Part shown: piece after piece, positions 34,160-42,754 of the stretch | How positions within the stretch are numbered: position 1 is the stretch's first letter | Layout of the letters: each line of letters opens with the position of its first letter | DNA from: Scybalenecus merdavium | GTDB taxonomy: Bacteria; Bacillota; Clostridia; Oscillospirales; Acutalibacteraceae | Direction: 5' to 3' | Length of the DNA: 64,000 nucleotides | Assembly: GCA_018714405.1 (NCBI GenBank) | Contig: DVNM01000015.1 | Span: 50,947 to 114,946, forward strand | Notes under the pieces: model-generated | The model's database searches: none | What the model saw: the letters and a program-made list of their open reading frames with translations, nothing else | Told to the model about the DNA's origin: nothing | Made by a program: the position numbers and the translations under genes

Positions 34160-35931
34160 TGGCAAAAGTAAAACTTACGGCTGAAAACGGCCGCTTTCAA
34201 ATGAACGGTGCGGATTTTCATATCTATTCCGGCGCCATGCACTATTTTCGTATCCCGCAGGCCTACTGGCACGACCGGCTGTTAAAGCTGAAACTGGCCG
34301 GTTTTAATACGGTGGAAACGTATGTGTGCTGGAACCTGCACGAGCCGTCGCCCGGCAAGTTCGATTTCTCCGGCATGCTCGATATTGAAAAATACATACA
34401 GACGGCCGCTGCGCTCGGGCTTTACGTCATTGTCCGCCCCGGGCCGTATATCTGCGCCGAGTGGGATTTCGGCGGCCTGCCGGCCTGGCTTTTGCAGGAC
34501 AAGAACATGCGCGTGCGCTGCTATTGGCGGCCGTATCTGGACGCGGTGGAACGCTTTTTCCGCGTGCTGTTTGAAAAGCTGAAGCCCTACCTTTCCACAA
34601 ACGGCGGCCCGGTCATTGCCATGCAGATCGAAAATGAATACGGCAGCTACGGCAACGACAAAAAGTACCTGAACTACCTGAAAAACCTTTATGAAAAGCT
34701 TGGCATGGACGTTTTGCTGTTTACGTCAGACGGCAATAACGACACCATGCTTTCCGGCGGCGCGCTGCCCGGCGTGCTCAAAACGTTCAATTTCGGTTCG
34801 GGTTCGCGCGTGGCGTTTTCTTTCCTGAAAAAGTACGATGAAATTCTGCCGAAAATGTGCATGGAGTTCTGGTGCGGCTGGTTCGATTACTGGGGCGGCA
34901 AACACCACACGCGCGGCGCAGAGCAGACGGCGTTTGAGATCAAGGGCTTTTTGGAGCAGGACGCCAGCTTTAATATCTACATGTTCCACGGCGGCACGAA
35001 TTTTGGCTTTACATCCGGCTCCAATTACCACAAAACGTTCCAGCCCACGGTCACCAGCTATGACTATTCGGCGCTTTTGAACGAACACGGCGGCTATACG
35101 CCGACCTACCACAAGGTGCGCGAACTGCTGTTAAAAAAGCAGGGCATTGCGCCCCAGCCGCTGCCTGCCGAGATCCCGTGCCAGCACATCGGCACAGTGC
35201 AGCTGAAAGAGTCGGCTTCGCTTTTTGACAACCTCGAAAACATTGCCGAAAAGCACTTTTCACCGCTGCCCGAAAGTATGGAGCATTACGGCCAGAATTT
35301 CGGCCTTATTTATTACAAAACCGTTGTCCGCGGCCGCTATCCGCGCACAACGTATCATGTGGCCGACGTGCACGACCGCGCCTTTGTCTATGTAAACGGC
35401 AAAAAGTCGGCCACCATCGACCGCATTCTGGAAAACAAAAAGAAGTTCTGGAGGCCGCTTTATTCCGACACTTTTGAAGTGCCGGGCTTTAACGGTGCAT
35501 GTGAAATCGGCGTTTTGGTCGACACGCTTGGCCGCGTCAATTATGGCCGCAAAATGTATGACCGCAAGGGCATTTCATCCATTTATTCCTCTACCCAGGC
35601 GCTGATGGATTTTGACGTTTATACGATCCCGCTTGACAATCTTGACCGGCTCGACTGGTCAAAATCGGCCAGAAGCGGACCGCTGTTTTTGCGCGGGCAT
35701 TTTGACGCTGCGCCCGGCAAAGACGCGTTTGTCAACGTCAGCGGCTTTACGAAGGGCGCTGTCTGGGTAAACGGCTTTAATCTGGGCCGTTACTGGAATA
35801 TCGGCCCCAGCAAAACGCTTTATCTGCCCGCGCCGTTATTGAAAGAGAATGGCAATGAACTGATCATTCTGGAAATGGAGGACACGGGCGCAAGAAGCCT
35901 TGTGATCACCGACAAGCCGGATCTTGGCTGA
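34159..35931 (+). CDS. GH35 beta-galactosidase
   Basis: 590 residues, no signal peptide, so cytoplasmic. The TIM barrel opens with HIYSGAMHYFRIP and CWNLHEPSPGKFDF; RPGPYICAEWDFGG is typical of GH35; the acid/base is E160 in QIENEYG and the nucleophile is E236 in MEFWCGWFDYWG. C-terminal jelly-roll parts include GAVWVNGFNLGRYWNIGP. It would release beta-linked galactose from oligosaccharides and could feed the galactokinase-like product encoded 6 kb upstream. Its ATG overlaps the tautomerase stop and there is no independent Shine-Dalgarno, so translation is coupled. Confidence 0.93.
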   Translation: MAKVKLTAENGRFQMNGADFHIYSGAMHYFRIPQAYWHDRLLKLKLAGFNTVETYVCWNLHEPSPGKFDFSGMLDIEKYIQTAAALGLYVIVRPGPYICAEWDFGGLPAWLLQDKNMRVRCYWRPYLDAVERFFRVLFEKLKPYLSTNGGPVIAMQIENEYGSYGNDKKYLNYLKNLYEKLGMDVLLFTSDGNNDTMLSGGALPGVLKTFNFGSGSRVAFSFLKKYDEILPKMCMEFWCGWFDYWGGKHHTRGAEQTAFEIKGFLEQDASFNIYMFHGGTNFGFTSGSNYHKTFQPTVTSYDYSALLNEHGGYTPTYHKVRELLLKKQGIAPQPLPAEIPCQHIGTVQLKESASLFDNLENIAEKHFSPLPESMEHYGQNFGLIYYKTVVRGRYPRTTYHVADVHDRAFVYVNGKKSATIDRILENKKKFWRPLYSDTFEVPGFNGACEIGVLVDTLGRVNYGRKMYDRKGISSIYSSTQALMDFDVYTIPLDNLDRLDWSKSARSGPLFLRGHFDAAPGKDAFVNVSGFTKGAVWVNGFNLGRYWNIGPSKTLYLPAPLLKENGNELIILEMEDTGARSLVITDKPDLG

Positions 35932-35954
35932 TTTCAGCCGGAAAGGGAAATATT

Positions 35955-36263
35955 ATGATTCTTTGGATTGTTTTTGCACTTTTCCTTGTGCTCTCTTTGC
36001 TTTTTTTAAGCGGCCACGGCGCTTTTCTGATCGGCGGCTACAACACGGCAAGCGATGAAGAAAAAGGAAAGTACGACGAGAAAAGGCTTTGCCGTCTGAT
36101 GGGCGCCTGCACGTCGTTTGGCACGCTGTCTTTTCTGGTACTTGCGCTTTTGCAGGACAAGCTCCCGGCCTGGGCGCTTGGCGTGTGGATCTTTGCAACG
36201 GTTTTGATCATGGTGCCGGCAGCATGGGTGCTTTTAAACGCTTTTGGAACCAAAAACGACTGA
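35955..36263 (+). CDS. DUF3784-type small membrane protein
   Basis: 102 residues with three hydrophobic helices. The short loop FLIGGYNTASDEEKGKYDEK between helix 1 and helix 2 is the hallmark of the DUF3784 family of Firmicute membrane proteins, whose function is unknown. Ribosome binding site AAAGGGAAA lies before the ATG. It follows the GH35 gene by 23 bases and ends just before a terminator, so it is the last gene of that unit. Confidence 0.8.
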   Translation: MILWIVFALFLVLSLLFLSGHGAFLIGGYNTASDEEKGKYDEKRLCRLMGACTSFGTLSFLVLALLQDKLPAWALGVWIFATVLIMVPAAWVLLNAFGTKND

Positions 36264-36280
36264 AACGGTATATTCAACAA

Positions 36281-36313
36281 AAATCACCCGATACTAGTAT
36301 CGGGTGATTTTTT
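36281..36313 (+). terminator. Terminator after the DUF3784 gene, overlapping the next ribosome binding site
   Basis: Arms AAATCACCCGATACT/AGTATCGGGTGATTT form a perfect stem followed by T. The right arm includes GGGTGAT, which with the T run and the ATG at 36314 makes a plausible ribosome binding site for the 58-codon ORF. Confidence 0.85.
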
Positions 36314-36490
36314 ATGGAACTTGCAAATTTACTGAAAAATGTAAAAATTTTTGCGGGCTTTGCCAATGTCGTGCGCGTCCTTTCGGTCATGATCCGCATC
36401 GTGCAGGCTCTGGCCATCTGCTTCATTGCGCTACAGGCTGTGCTGATCTTAAAAGACCACGACCGTTACGACTGGAAACTCAAGGGGTAA
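36314..36490 (+). CDS. Possible 58-residue membrane protein
   Basis: A complete small ORF, MELANLLKNVKIF to KDHDRYDWKLKG, with one long hydrophobic helix at about 18-46. The ATG directly follows the terminator T run and GGGTGA is nine bases before it, inside the hairpin's right arm. The last 25 bases overlap the 3' end of malQ on the other strand. The composition (one helix, charged C-terminus, GC-rich third positions) looks like a real protein, but I know no family for it. Confidence 0.4.
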   Translation: MELANLLKNVKIFAGFANVVRVLSVMIRIVQALAICFIALQAVLILKDHDRYDWKLKG

Positions 36491-37989
36491 GTGCGCCGGT
36501 ACAGGCTGTTGATTTTCTGAAAATAGGCAAAGTCGATCTGGTCGATCGTTTCCCGCGTGGTGCGAAAGCGCCAGTTCTTTTCCGGCACGCCGGGAATGTT
36601 CATTCTGGCGTCGCTGCCAAAGCCGCAAAGATCCTGAAATGCAATGATGGTGGTGTTGGCGCTCGATCTCCAAACGGTTTCAATAATTTTCCGGCAGCTT
36701 GGGCTCTGGTAACCGCCGTCGCCCCAGTTGCTGCCTGTAAAGCCGCAGTAATCAAGGGCGAAGCGCCGGTCCTCTTCGCTGGCTTCCCACAGCCAGCCCA
36801 GCAGGGTGTTGTTGTCGTGCGTGCCCAGGTAAAACACACAGTTTTCCACGGCGTGGTGCGGCAGGTGCAGTGAGTCGGCGTGCGCGTCAAAGCCGAACTG
36901 CACGACCTTGATGCCCGGAAAGCCGCTGTCTTTTAAAAGCTTTACCACGTCTTCGCCAAACGTGCCAAGGTCTTCGGCAATGATCGGCTTACGCCCGACT
37001 GCACGCAATACCGTCTGGAACAGATCCATGCCGGGGCCTTTGCGCCAGCGCCCCTCCCGCGCCGTTTCGCTTTCGGCCGGCACGGCCCAGTAGCTTGCGA
37101 ACGCCCGGAAGTGGTCAATGCGCACCACGTCGTAAAGGGTGAGCGCGTTTTGCAGGCGGGAGATCCACCAGCTGTAGCCGTCTTTTTGCATGGCGCGCCA
37201 GTTGTAAAGCGGGTTGCCCCAAAGCTGGCCGTCGGCGCTGAAATAGTCGGGCGGCACGCCGGCGATCTCGGTCGGCGCAAGCGTTTTCTGGTCGATCTCA
37301 AAAAGCGCGGTGTTTGCCCAGACGTCGGCGCTGTCCATGGCTACATAAACCGGCATGTCCCCGATCACGGCAACGCCTTTTTCATTCGCGTAGGATTTGA
37401 TTTTTTTCCACTGCTTAAAAAACAGATATTGCACAAATTCCCAAAAACGGCAGCCGTTCTGCAGGCAGCCGTCTTTTTTTTGCACGGCATCTTCAAAACG
37501 TGCGTCGCCGCCCCACTGCCACCACGGTTTTTCGCCGTGCACGTCTTTGAGCGCCATGTAAAGCGCAAAGGGCGCCAGCCACGCGTTTTCAGCCTTAAAT
37601 GCTTCGATCTTGTCTTTTAAATCTGCGTAGCCGTTTTGAAAGCATATTTTTAAAAGTGCCATGCGCTTTTCGGCGGCAAACGCATAGTCGGCTGTGTAGG
37701 GCGAGCCGGTGTAACGGTTCGTCTCGGCGTCTGCTTTGGTGCAAAGGCCGTCGGCCGCCAGTCCCGCCGGGTCAATGAACAGAAAATTGCCGGCAAATGC
37801 GCTGGCGCTGCAGTAGGGCGAACCGGCCTGGTCCACCGGATGAAACGGCAGCACCTGCCAGTAGGCAAAGCCGGCAGCGCTGATCTTGTCTATAAAATGC
37901 AGGCAGTTTTCGTCAAACACACCAATGCCCCAGGCAGACGGCATGGAGCTGATGTGCATCAGAACACCGCTGTTTCGTTTGTCTAACAT
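36466..37989 (-). CDS. malQ: 4-alpha-glucanotransferase (amylomaltase)
   Basis: 507 residues from ATG 37989, where GGAGGTG is five bases upstream. A GH77 enzyme transferring maltosyl units between alpha-1,4-glucans. Conserved blocks are SGVLMHISSMPSAWGIG, AYWQVLPFHPVDQAGSPY, VRIDHFRAF (nucleophile Asp), PIIAEDLGTF (acid Glu), the LGTHDNNT block and a C-terminal PGVPEKNWRFR. It is a lone gene with its own promoter, convergent with the DUF3784 unit. With the GH13 enzyme at 8.3 kb it would process maltodextrins or glycogen-derived glucans. Confidence 0.95.
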   Translation of the reverse strand: MLDKRNSGVLMHISSMPSAWGIGVFDENCLHFIDKISAAGFAYWQVLPFHPVDQAGSPYCSASAFAGNFLFIDPAGLAADGLCTKADAETNRYTGSPYTADYAFAAEKRMALLKICFQNGYADLKDKIEAFKAENAWLAPFALYMALKDVHGEKPWWQWGGDARFEDAVQKKDGCLQNGCRFWEFVQYLFFKQWKKIKSYANEKGVAVIGDMPVYVAMDSADVWANTALFEIDQKTLAPTEIAGVPPDYFSADGQLWGNPLYNWRAMQKDGYSWWISRLQNALTLYDVVRIDHFRAFASYWAVPAESETAREGRWRKGPGMDLFQTVLRAVGRKPIIAEDLGTFGEDVVKLLKDSGFPGIKVVQFGFDAHADSLHLPHHAVENCVFYLGTHDNNTLLGWLWEASEEDRRFALDYCGFTGSNWGDGGYQSPSCRKIIETVWRSSANTTIIAFQDLCGFGSDARMNIPGVPEKNWRFRTTRETIDQIDFAYFQKINSLYRRTYPLSFQS

Positions 37990-38006
37990 CAAAACACCTC
38001 CATAAA

Positions 38007-38035
38007 AGGTTAGCATGAATCCACAAAAAAATCAA
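38007..38035 (-). promoter_or_regulatory. Probable malQ promoter
   Basis: On the minus strand TTGATT (38030-38035) and TAACCT (38007-38012) with a 17-base spacer. Confidence 0.5.
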
Positions 38036-38086
38036 TCTTAAAGAGTGAGATTTATATATTATTTAAATATTATATAAAATAAATTA

Positions 38087-38115
38087 TTGAATACGCTGCC
38101 GGTTTGGGCTATAAT
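38087..38115 (+). promoter_or_regulatory. sigma-A-like promoter of the miaB operon
   Basis: TTGAAT (38087-38092) and a perfect TATAAT (38110-38115) separated by 17 bases, in an AT-rich region between the divergent malQ and miaB. Confidence 0.75.
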
Positions 38116-38173
38116 ATCTAAATAAAAATATTTTATGCCGGCTTATTTTGCGGCATATTTTCAGGAGAGAGCC

Positions 38174-39616
38174 ATGCCAAATACTACCAAGACTGTATCC
38201 AAAGAAGAACTGCTTCGGCAAAGTGAATACGAGGTCAAGCTCTCTTCCGTGCTGGCACGCCGCTACGGCGCGCATGTGCCGGTTTGCGTTGTCACGTTCG
38301 GCTGCCAGCAGAACGTGGCCGACAGCGAGAAGATCAAGGGCATGTTAAAGCAGGCCGGCTGCACGTTTACCGACGACCCGCTTTCGGCCAAGATCATTTT
38401 GTTCAACACCTGCGCCGTGCGCGAGCATGCGGAGCAGCGCGTGTTCGGCAACGTCGGCGCACTCAAGCAGTATAAGCAGCAAAACCGCGATGTGGTCATT
38501 GGTCTTTGCGGCTGCATGATGCAGCAGCCCCATATTGCCGAAAAAGTTAAAAAAAGCTTCCCGTTTGTGGATCTTGTGTTTGGCACGCATGTCATTTACC
38601 GGCTGCCGGAGCTGCTGTTTAAAACGCTGACCGGGGGCAAGCGCGTGTTTGAATTGCCCGATTCGGACGGCGTCATCGCCGAGGGCGTACCCGTTGTGCG
38701 CGATGACGACAAAAAGGCGTGGATCCCGATCATGTACGGCTGCAACAATTTCTGCTCTTACTGCATCGTGCCGTATGTGCGCGGGCGCGAGCGCAGCCGC
38801 AGCGCCGAAGCGGTGCTTTGCGAGGCGCAGGAGCTGATCCAAAAAGGCTATAAAGAGATCACGCTGCTTGGCCAAAACGTCAACTCCTACGGCAAGGACC
38901 TGCAGCCGCAGGTCAGCTTTTCCGAGCTGCTGCGGCGCATCAACGCACTGCCCGGCGATTTTTGCATCCGGTTCATGACGAGCCACCCGAAGGACTGTAC
39001 GCACGAACTGCTCGACACCATGGCCGCGTGCGACAAGGTCGCCAAGCACCTGCACCTGCCGTTTCAAAGCGGCAATGACCGCGTGTTAAAAGCAATGAAC
39101 CGCGGTTATACGCGTGAAAAGTACATAGAACTGATCGACTATGCCCGCGAAAAAATGGGCGACGCGCTGTCGCTGACGAGCGACGTGATCGTCGGCTTTC
39201 CGGGCGAGACACACGAGGAGTTCCTCGATACGCTGTCGCTTGTAGAACGTGTGGAGCCGACGTCGCTTTTCACGTTCATCTACTCGCCGCGCAAGGGTAC
39301 GCCGGCCGCCGAAATGCCGGACCCGGTCGACCACCGGGAAAAGACGCGCTGGTTCAAAGAGCTGACCGACCTGCAGGAAAAGATCTCGGCCAAAAAGATG
39401 GCCTCCTGCGCCGGCAAGGCGTTCAAGTGCTTCGTCACCGGCCGCGGTAAGCTCGGCGACACTTATTTGGCCGCCCGTACAGACGGCAACCTGATCGTTG
39501 AATTTGAAGGGGACGATTCACTGATCGGCACCTTTCAAAATATAAAAGTCACACAGCCGCTGACGTTCGTCTTAAAAGGCGAGCTTCTCGGCGAAAGAAA
39601 GGAATTATCACTATGA
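38174..39616 (+). CDS. miaB: tRNA-2-methylthio-N6-dimethylallyladenosine synthase MiaB
   Basis: 480 residues. A radical-SAM methylthiotransferase acting on i6A37 of tRNA. The N-terminal UPF0004 domain has Cys in TFGCQQN, FNTCAVRE and GLCGCMMQQ for one [4Fe-4S] cluster; the radical-SAM cluster motif is GCNNFCSYC; a C-terminal TRAM domain ends the protein. ATG 38174 has AGGAGAG upstream. MiaA, which makes its substrate, is encoded 6.5 kb downstream in the same run. Its end overlaps the ylbF-like start by 4 bases, as in the miaB-ymcA pair of Bacillus. Confidence 0.95.
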   Translation: MPNTTKTVSKEELLRQSEYEVKLSSVLARRYGAHVPVCVVTFGCQQNVADSEKIKGMLKQAGCTFTDDPLSAKIILFNTCAVREHAEQRVFGNVGALKQYKQQNRDVVIGLCGCMMQQPHIAEKVKKSFPFVDLVFGTHVIYRLPELLFKTLTGGKRVFELPDSDGVIAEGVPVVRDDDKKAWIPIMYGCNNFCSYCIVPYVRGRERSRSAEAVLCEAQELIQKGYKEITLLGQNVNSYGKDLQPQVSFSELLRRINALPGDFCIRFMTSHPKDCTHELLDTMAACDKVAKHLHLPFQSGNDRVLKAMNRGYTREKYIELIDYAREKMGDALSLTSDVIVGFPGETHEEFLDTLSLVERVEPTSLFTFIYSPRKGTPAAEMPDPVDHREKTRWFKELTDLQEKISAKKMASCAGKAFKCFVTGRGKLGDTYLAARTDGNLIVEFEGDDSLIGTFQNIKVTQPLTFVLKGELLGERKELSL

Positions 39617-40026
39617 GTTTGGAATCCGCACTCCGGCAGCTTGGCAAAGAGATCCAGCAGGACGAGCGTTTCGTCCGCCTGCAGGCCGCTGCCAAAGCCA
39701 ACGATGAAGACAAGGAACTGCAGGACAAGATGGGTGAGATGCAGCTGATCTCACTCAACTACCAGCAGGAGCAGGAAAAGGGCGAGGCTGCCGACCAGGA
39801 TAAGCTTTCCCAGCTGCAGAAAGACTATGAGTCGCTTTATAACGAGATCATGTCCATGCAGACGATGGTGGAGTACTCCGGCGTTGCCCACGAGATGGAG
39901 CACATGGCGCAGTATATCAGCCGCATGATCGGCCTGTTCTTCGACGGCGAAGACCCCGACACCTGCGAACTGCCGCCTGAGGACGCCTGCACGCACGACT
40001 GCTCGACCTGCGGCGGCTGCCACTAA
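39613..40026 (+). CDS. YlbF/YmcA-family regulator with cysteine-rich tail
   Basis: 137 residues. An all-helical YlbF/YmcA domain (LRQLGKEIQQDERFVRLQAA through MEHMAQYISRMIGLFF) is followed by a tail with Cys-rich CELPPEDACTHDCSTCGGCH. In Bacillus, YmcA, YlbF and YaaT form an Fe-S complex affecting RNase Y, sporulation and competence, and ymcA lies next to miaB; the same neighbourhood here supports the call. The CxxCxxC-type tail could bind a cluster. The ATG overlaps the miaB TGA. Confidence 0.85.
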   Translation: MSLESALRQLGKEIQQDERFVRLQAAAKANDEDKELQDKMGEMQLISLNYQQEQEKGEAADQDKLSQLQKDYESLYNEIMSMQTMVEYSGVAHEMEHMAQYISRMIGLFFDGEDPDTCELPPEDACTHDCSTCGGCH

Positions 40027-40062
40027 GTTTTAGACTGTTTGTGTGAAAGAGGAGGAAAACGT

Positions 40063-42693
40063 GTGGCACAGGAAAAGCTGAGCCCCATGATGGAGCAGTA
40101 TCTGCAAATCAAAAATGACTACCCGGACACGATCCTGTTTTTCCGCCTCGGCGACTTTTACGAAATGTTTTTCGACGACGCGAAGATCGCGTCGGAGGAG
40201 CTGGATCTTGTCCTGACGGGCAAGCTCTGCGGACTGGAGGAAAGGGCGCCGATGTGCGGCGTGCCTTTCCACAGCTGCGAGGGGTACATCGCCAAACTGG
40301 TCTCGCGCGGCTACAAGGTCGCCATCTGTGAGCAGATGGAAAATCCCGCGCTCGCCAAAGGCATCGTAAAGCGTGAAGTCATCCGTGTGATCACGCCCGG
40401 CACCGTTATTGAAAGCAGCATGCTGGAGGACGGGCAGAACAACTACCTCTGCAGCATCCATGCCTGTGAAAACGAGACCGGCGTCTGCTTTGCAGATGTG
40501 TCGACCGGCGAGTTTTATGTGACGGCTATCAGCGGCAGCGATGTGCCGGCGAAAATCAACAACCAGCTGGCCACTTTTCAGCCGAAAGAGATTTTGCTCA
40601 ATCCCTCTGCTGCGGCGATGGATCTGGTCGTGCGGTTTATAAAGGCGCGCCTCGGCGCGTTTACGGAGACGGCCGACGACCTGACCGATTACAGCGACGC
40701 CGCTGCGCTGGTGGAACAGACCCTGAACCCGGCGGAGCTGCAGAACCTGGTCAGCCAGAACAGTCCGGCCAGCGTGTTTGCCGTGGCCGCTGTGATCCGC
40801 CGCCTGCAGGACACGCGCAAACAGACGGCCATCGAAACGCCGACGGCGGTTGAGGTTTACAGCGAAAACCAGTACATGGCGCTTGACATGAGCGCCCGCC
40901 GCAATCTGGAACTGACCCGTTCCATGATGACCGGCGACAAAAAGCATTCCCTTTTATGGGTCATCGACAAAACGAAAACACCAATGGGCAAGCGCCTGAT
41001 TCGCAGGTGGCTTGAAAACCCGCTTCTTTCCATTCCGAAAATCACACGCCGCCAGAACGCCGTCGCCGAAATGACGGATGCTGTGGTCAAGCGTGACAAA
41101 ATACGCCAGGCGCTGACCGGTGTGACCGACATGGAGCGTCTGGTCACCCGCATCGTTTACGGCGCCGCCAATGCGCGCGAGCTGCGCACGCTGTGCGCGG
41201 CCATCGGCCACCTGCCGGGGATCAAAGCCCTTTTGGCCGGCGCATCGTCGGCTTTTGTGCAGCAGATCGAAGCCGACATAGACGAACTGCAGGACATTGC
41301 CGAACAGATCGACTGCGCCATCGAGGAGGAGCCGCCGTTCACCCTGCGCGAGGGTGGTCTCATCAAAGCCGGTTATAATGCCGAACTGGACGAGCTGCAC
41401 AGCATCATGAACGACACGGCCGGCCTGATCGCCGAGATCGAAGAGCGCGAAAAGGCGGCGACCGGCATCCCGAAGCTGAAGGTCGGCTACAACAAGGTCT
41501 TTGGCTATTATATTGAAGTTACCAACAGCTACAAGGAACTTGTGCCGGATACATATATCCGCAAGCAGACGCTTGTGAATGCCGAACGCTATATTACCGA
41601 CGAGCTTAAAAAGCTGGAAAGCCGCATCATCGGCGCCAAGGACCGCAGCACGGCGCTTGAATATGAACTTTTCTGCGCGGTGCGCAAATCGGTTGCGGAT
41701 TCGAGCGAACGCATCCAGTCCACAGCCCGCGCGCTCGCCCGGCTGGACACGGTCTGCTCGCTGGCCGAGGTCGCCGAAAAGCGCGGTTATGTCTGCCCGC
41801 GTGTGGACGATTCCGGCGAGATCCGTATCACCGACGGCCGTCACCCGGTCGTAGAAGCGCTGCTCGACGGCGGCGTGTTCGTGCCGAACGACACGCTGCT
41901 TGATAAAAATGACAACCGCTGCGCCATCATTACCGGGCCGAACATGGCCGGTAAATCCACTTACATGCGCCAGATCGCGCTGATCGTGATTTTGGCGCAG
42001 ATGGGCTCGTTCGTACCGGCTTCGTCGGCGCAGATCGGCGTGTGCGACGCGATTTTCACGCGCGTCGGTGCTTCCGACGATCTGGCGACCGGCCAGTCCA
42101 CCTTTATGGTCGAGATGAACGAGGTCGCCACCATTTTGAAAAACGCAACGGCATCCAGCCTGATCGTGCTTGACGAGATCGGCCGCGGCACTTCCACTTT
42201 TGACGGCATGAGCATTGCACGCGCCGTGCTGGAATATGTGTGTAAAAAACGCACGCTCGGCGCCAAAACGCTTTTTGCCACCCATTACCACGAACTGACC
42301 GCTATGGAAGGCATGCTGGACGGCGTCAAAAACTATTCGATCGCCGTCAAAAAGCGCGGCGACGACATTACGTTCCTGCGCCGCATCGTGCGCGGCGGTG
42401 CGGATGAGAGCTTCGGTATCGAGGTGGCCAAGCTGGCCGGCGTGCCCGATTCGGTCGTGCGCCGCGCCAAAGCAATCCTGAAAGAGCTGGAGGCCAACAA
42501 GATCGAGATCGATTTCAAGGCCGAAGAGGCGGTGCAGGAGGAACCGGAGGAGATCCAGTACAATTTCGCCTCCGAAGCCCGCGAGGAACTGATCCGCATT
42601 CTGCAGGCGACCGACGTCAACACCTTAACGCCGATCGAAGCTATGCAGACCCTGAACGACCTGGTGCAGAAAAGCCGCCGGCTGCAGGATTGA
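40063..42693 (+). CDS. mutS: DNA mismatch repair protein MutS
   Basis: 876 residues. It recognises mismatches and recruits MutL. The mismatch-reading F-Y-E motif is in LGDFYEMFF near residue 36; the ATPase has Walker A GPNMAGKSTYMRQ, LDEIGRGTSTFDG and the ATHYHEL loop. The start is taken as GTG 40063, seven bases after GGAGG; the frame is open from TTG 40039 but that would place the ribosome binding site inside the gene. It follows the ylbF-like gene by 36 bases; mutL follows. Confidence 0.96.
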   Translation: MAQEKLSPMMEQYLQIKNDYPDTILFFRLGDFYEMFFDDAKIASEELDLVLTGKLCGLEERAPMCGVPFHSCEGYIAKLVSRGYKVAICEQMENPALAKGIVKREVIRVITPGTVIESSMLEDGQNNYLCSIHACENETGVCFADVSTGEFYVTAISGSDVPAKINNQLATFQPKEILLNPSAAAMDLVVRFIKARLGAFTETADDLTDYSDAAALVEQTLNPAELQNLVSQNSPASVFAVAAVIRRLQDTRKQTAIETPTAVEVYSENQYMALDMSARRNLELTRSMMTGDKKHSLLWVIDKTKTPMGKRLIRRWLENPLLSIPKITRRQNAVAEMTDAVVKRDKIRQALTGVTDMERLVTRIVYGAANARELRTLCAAIGHLPGIKALLAGASSAFVQQIEADIDELQDIAEQIDCAIEEEPPFTLREGGLIKAGYNAELDELHSIMNDTAGLIAEIEEREKAATGIPKLKVGYNKVFGYYIEVTNSYKELVPDTYIRKQTLVNAERYITDELKKLESRIIGAKDRSTALEYELFCAVRKSVADSSERIQSTARALARLDTVCSLAEVAEKRGYVCPRVDDSGEIRITDGRHPVVEALLDGGVFVPNDTLLDKNDNRCAIITGPNMAGKSTYMRQIALIVILAQMGSFVPASSAQIGVCDAIFTRVGASDDLATGQSTFMVEMNEVATILKNATASSLIVLDEIGRGTSTFDGMSIARAVLEYVCKKRTLGAKTLFATHYHELTAMEGMLDGVKNYSIAVKKRGDDITFLRRIVRGGADESFGIEVAKLAGVPDSVVRRAKAILKELEANKIEIDFKAEEAVQEEPEEIQYNFASEAREELIRILQATDVNTLTPIEAMQTLNDLVQKSRRLQD

Positions 42694-42754
42694 TTTTAAC
42701 GCATTGAATTTTATTTAGAACGAATAGAACCAAAAATACGCACTGTGCAAAGAG

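Noticed and set aside
40954..42291. 445-codon minus-strand open frame opposite mutS
   Set aside because: Entirely antisense to the conserved ATPase part of MutS; low-complexity basic translation.
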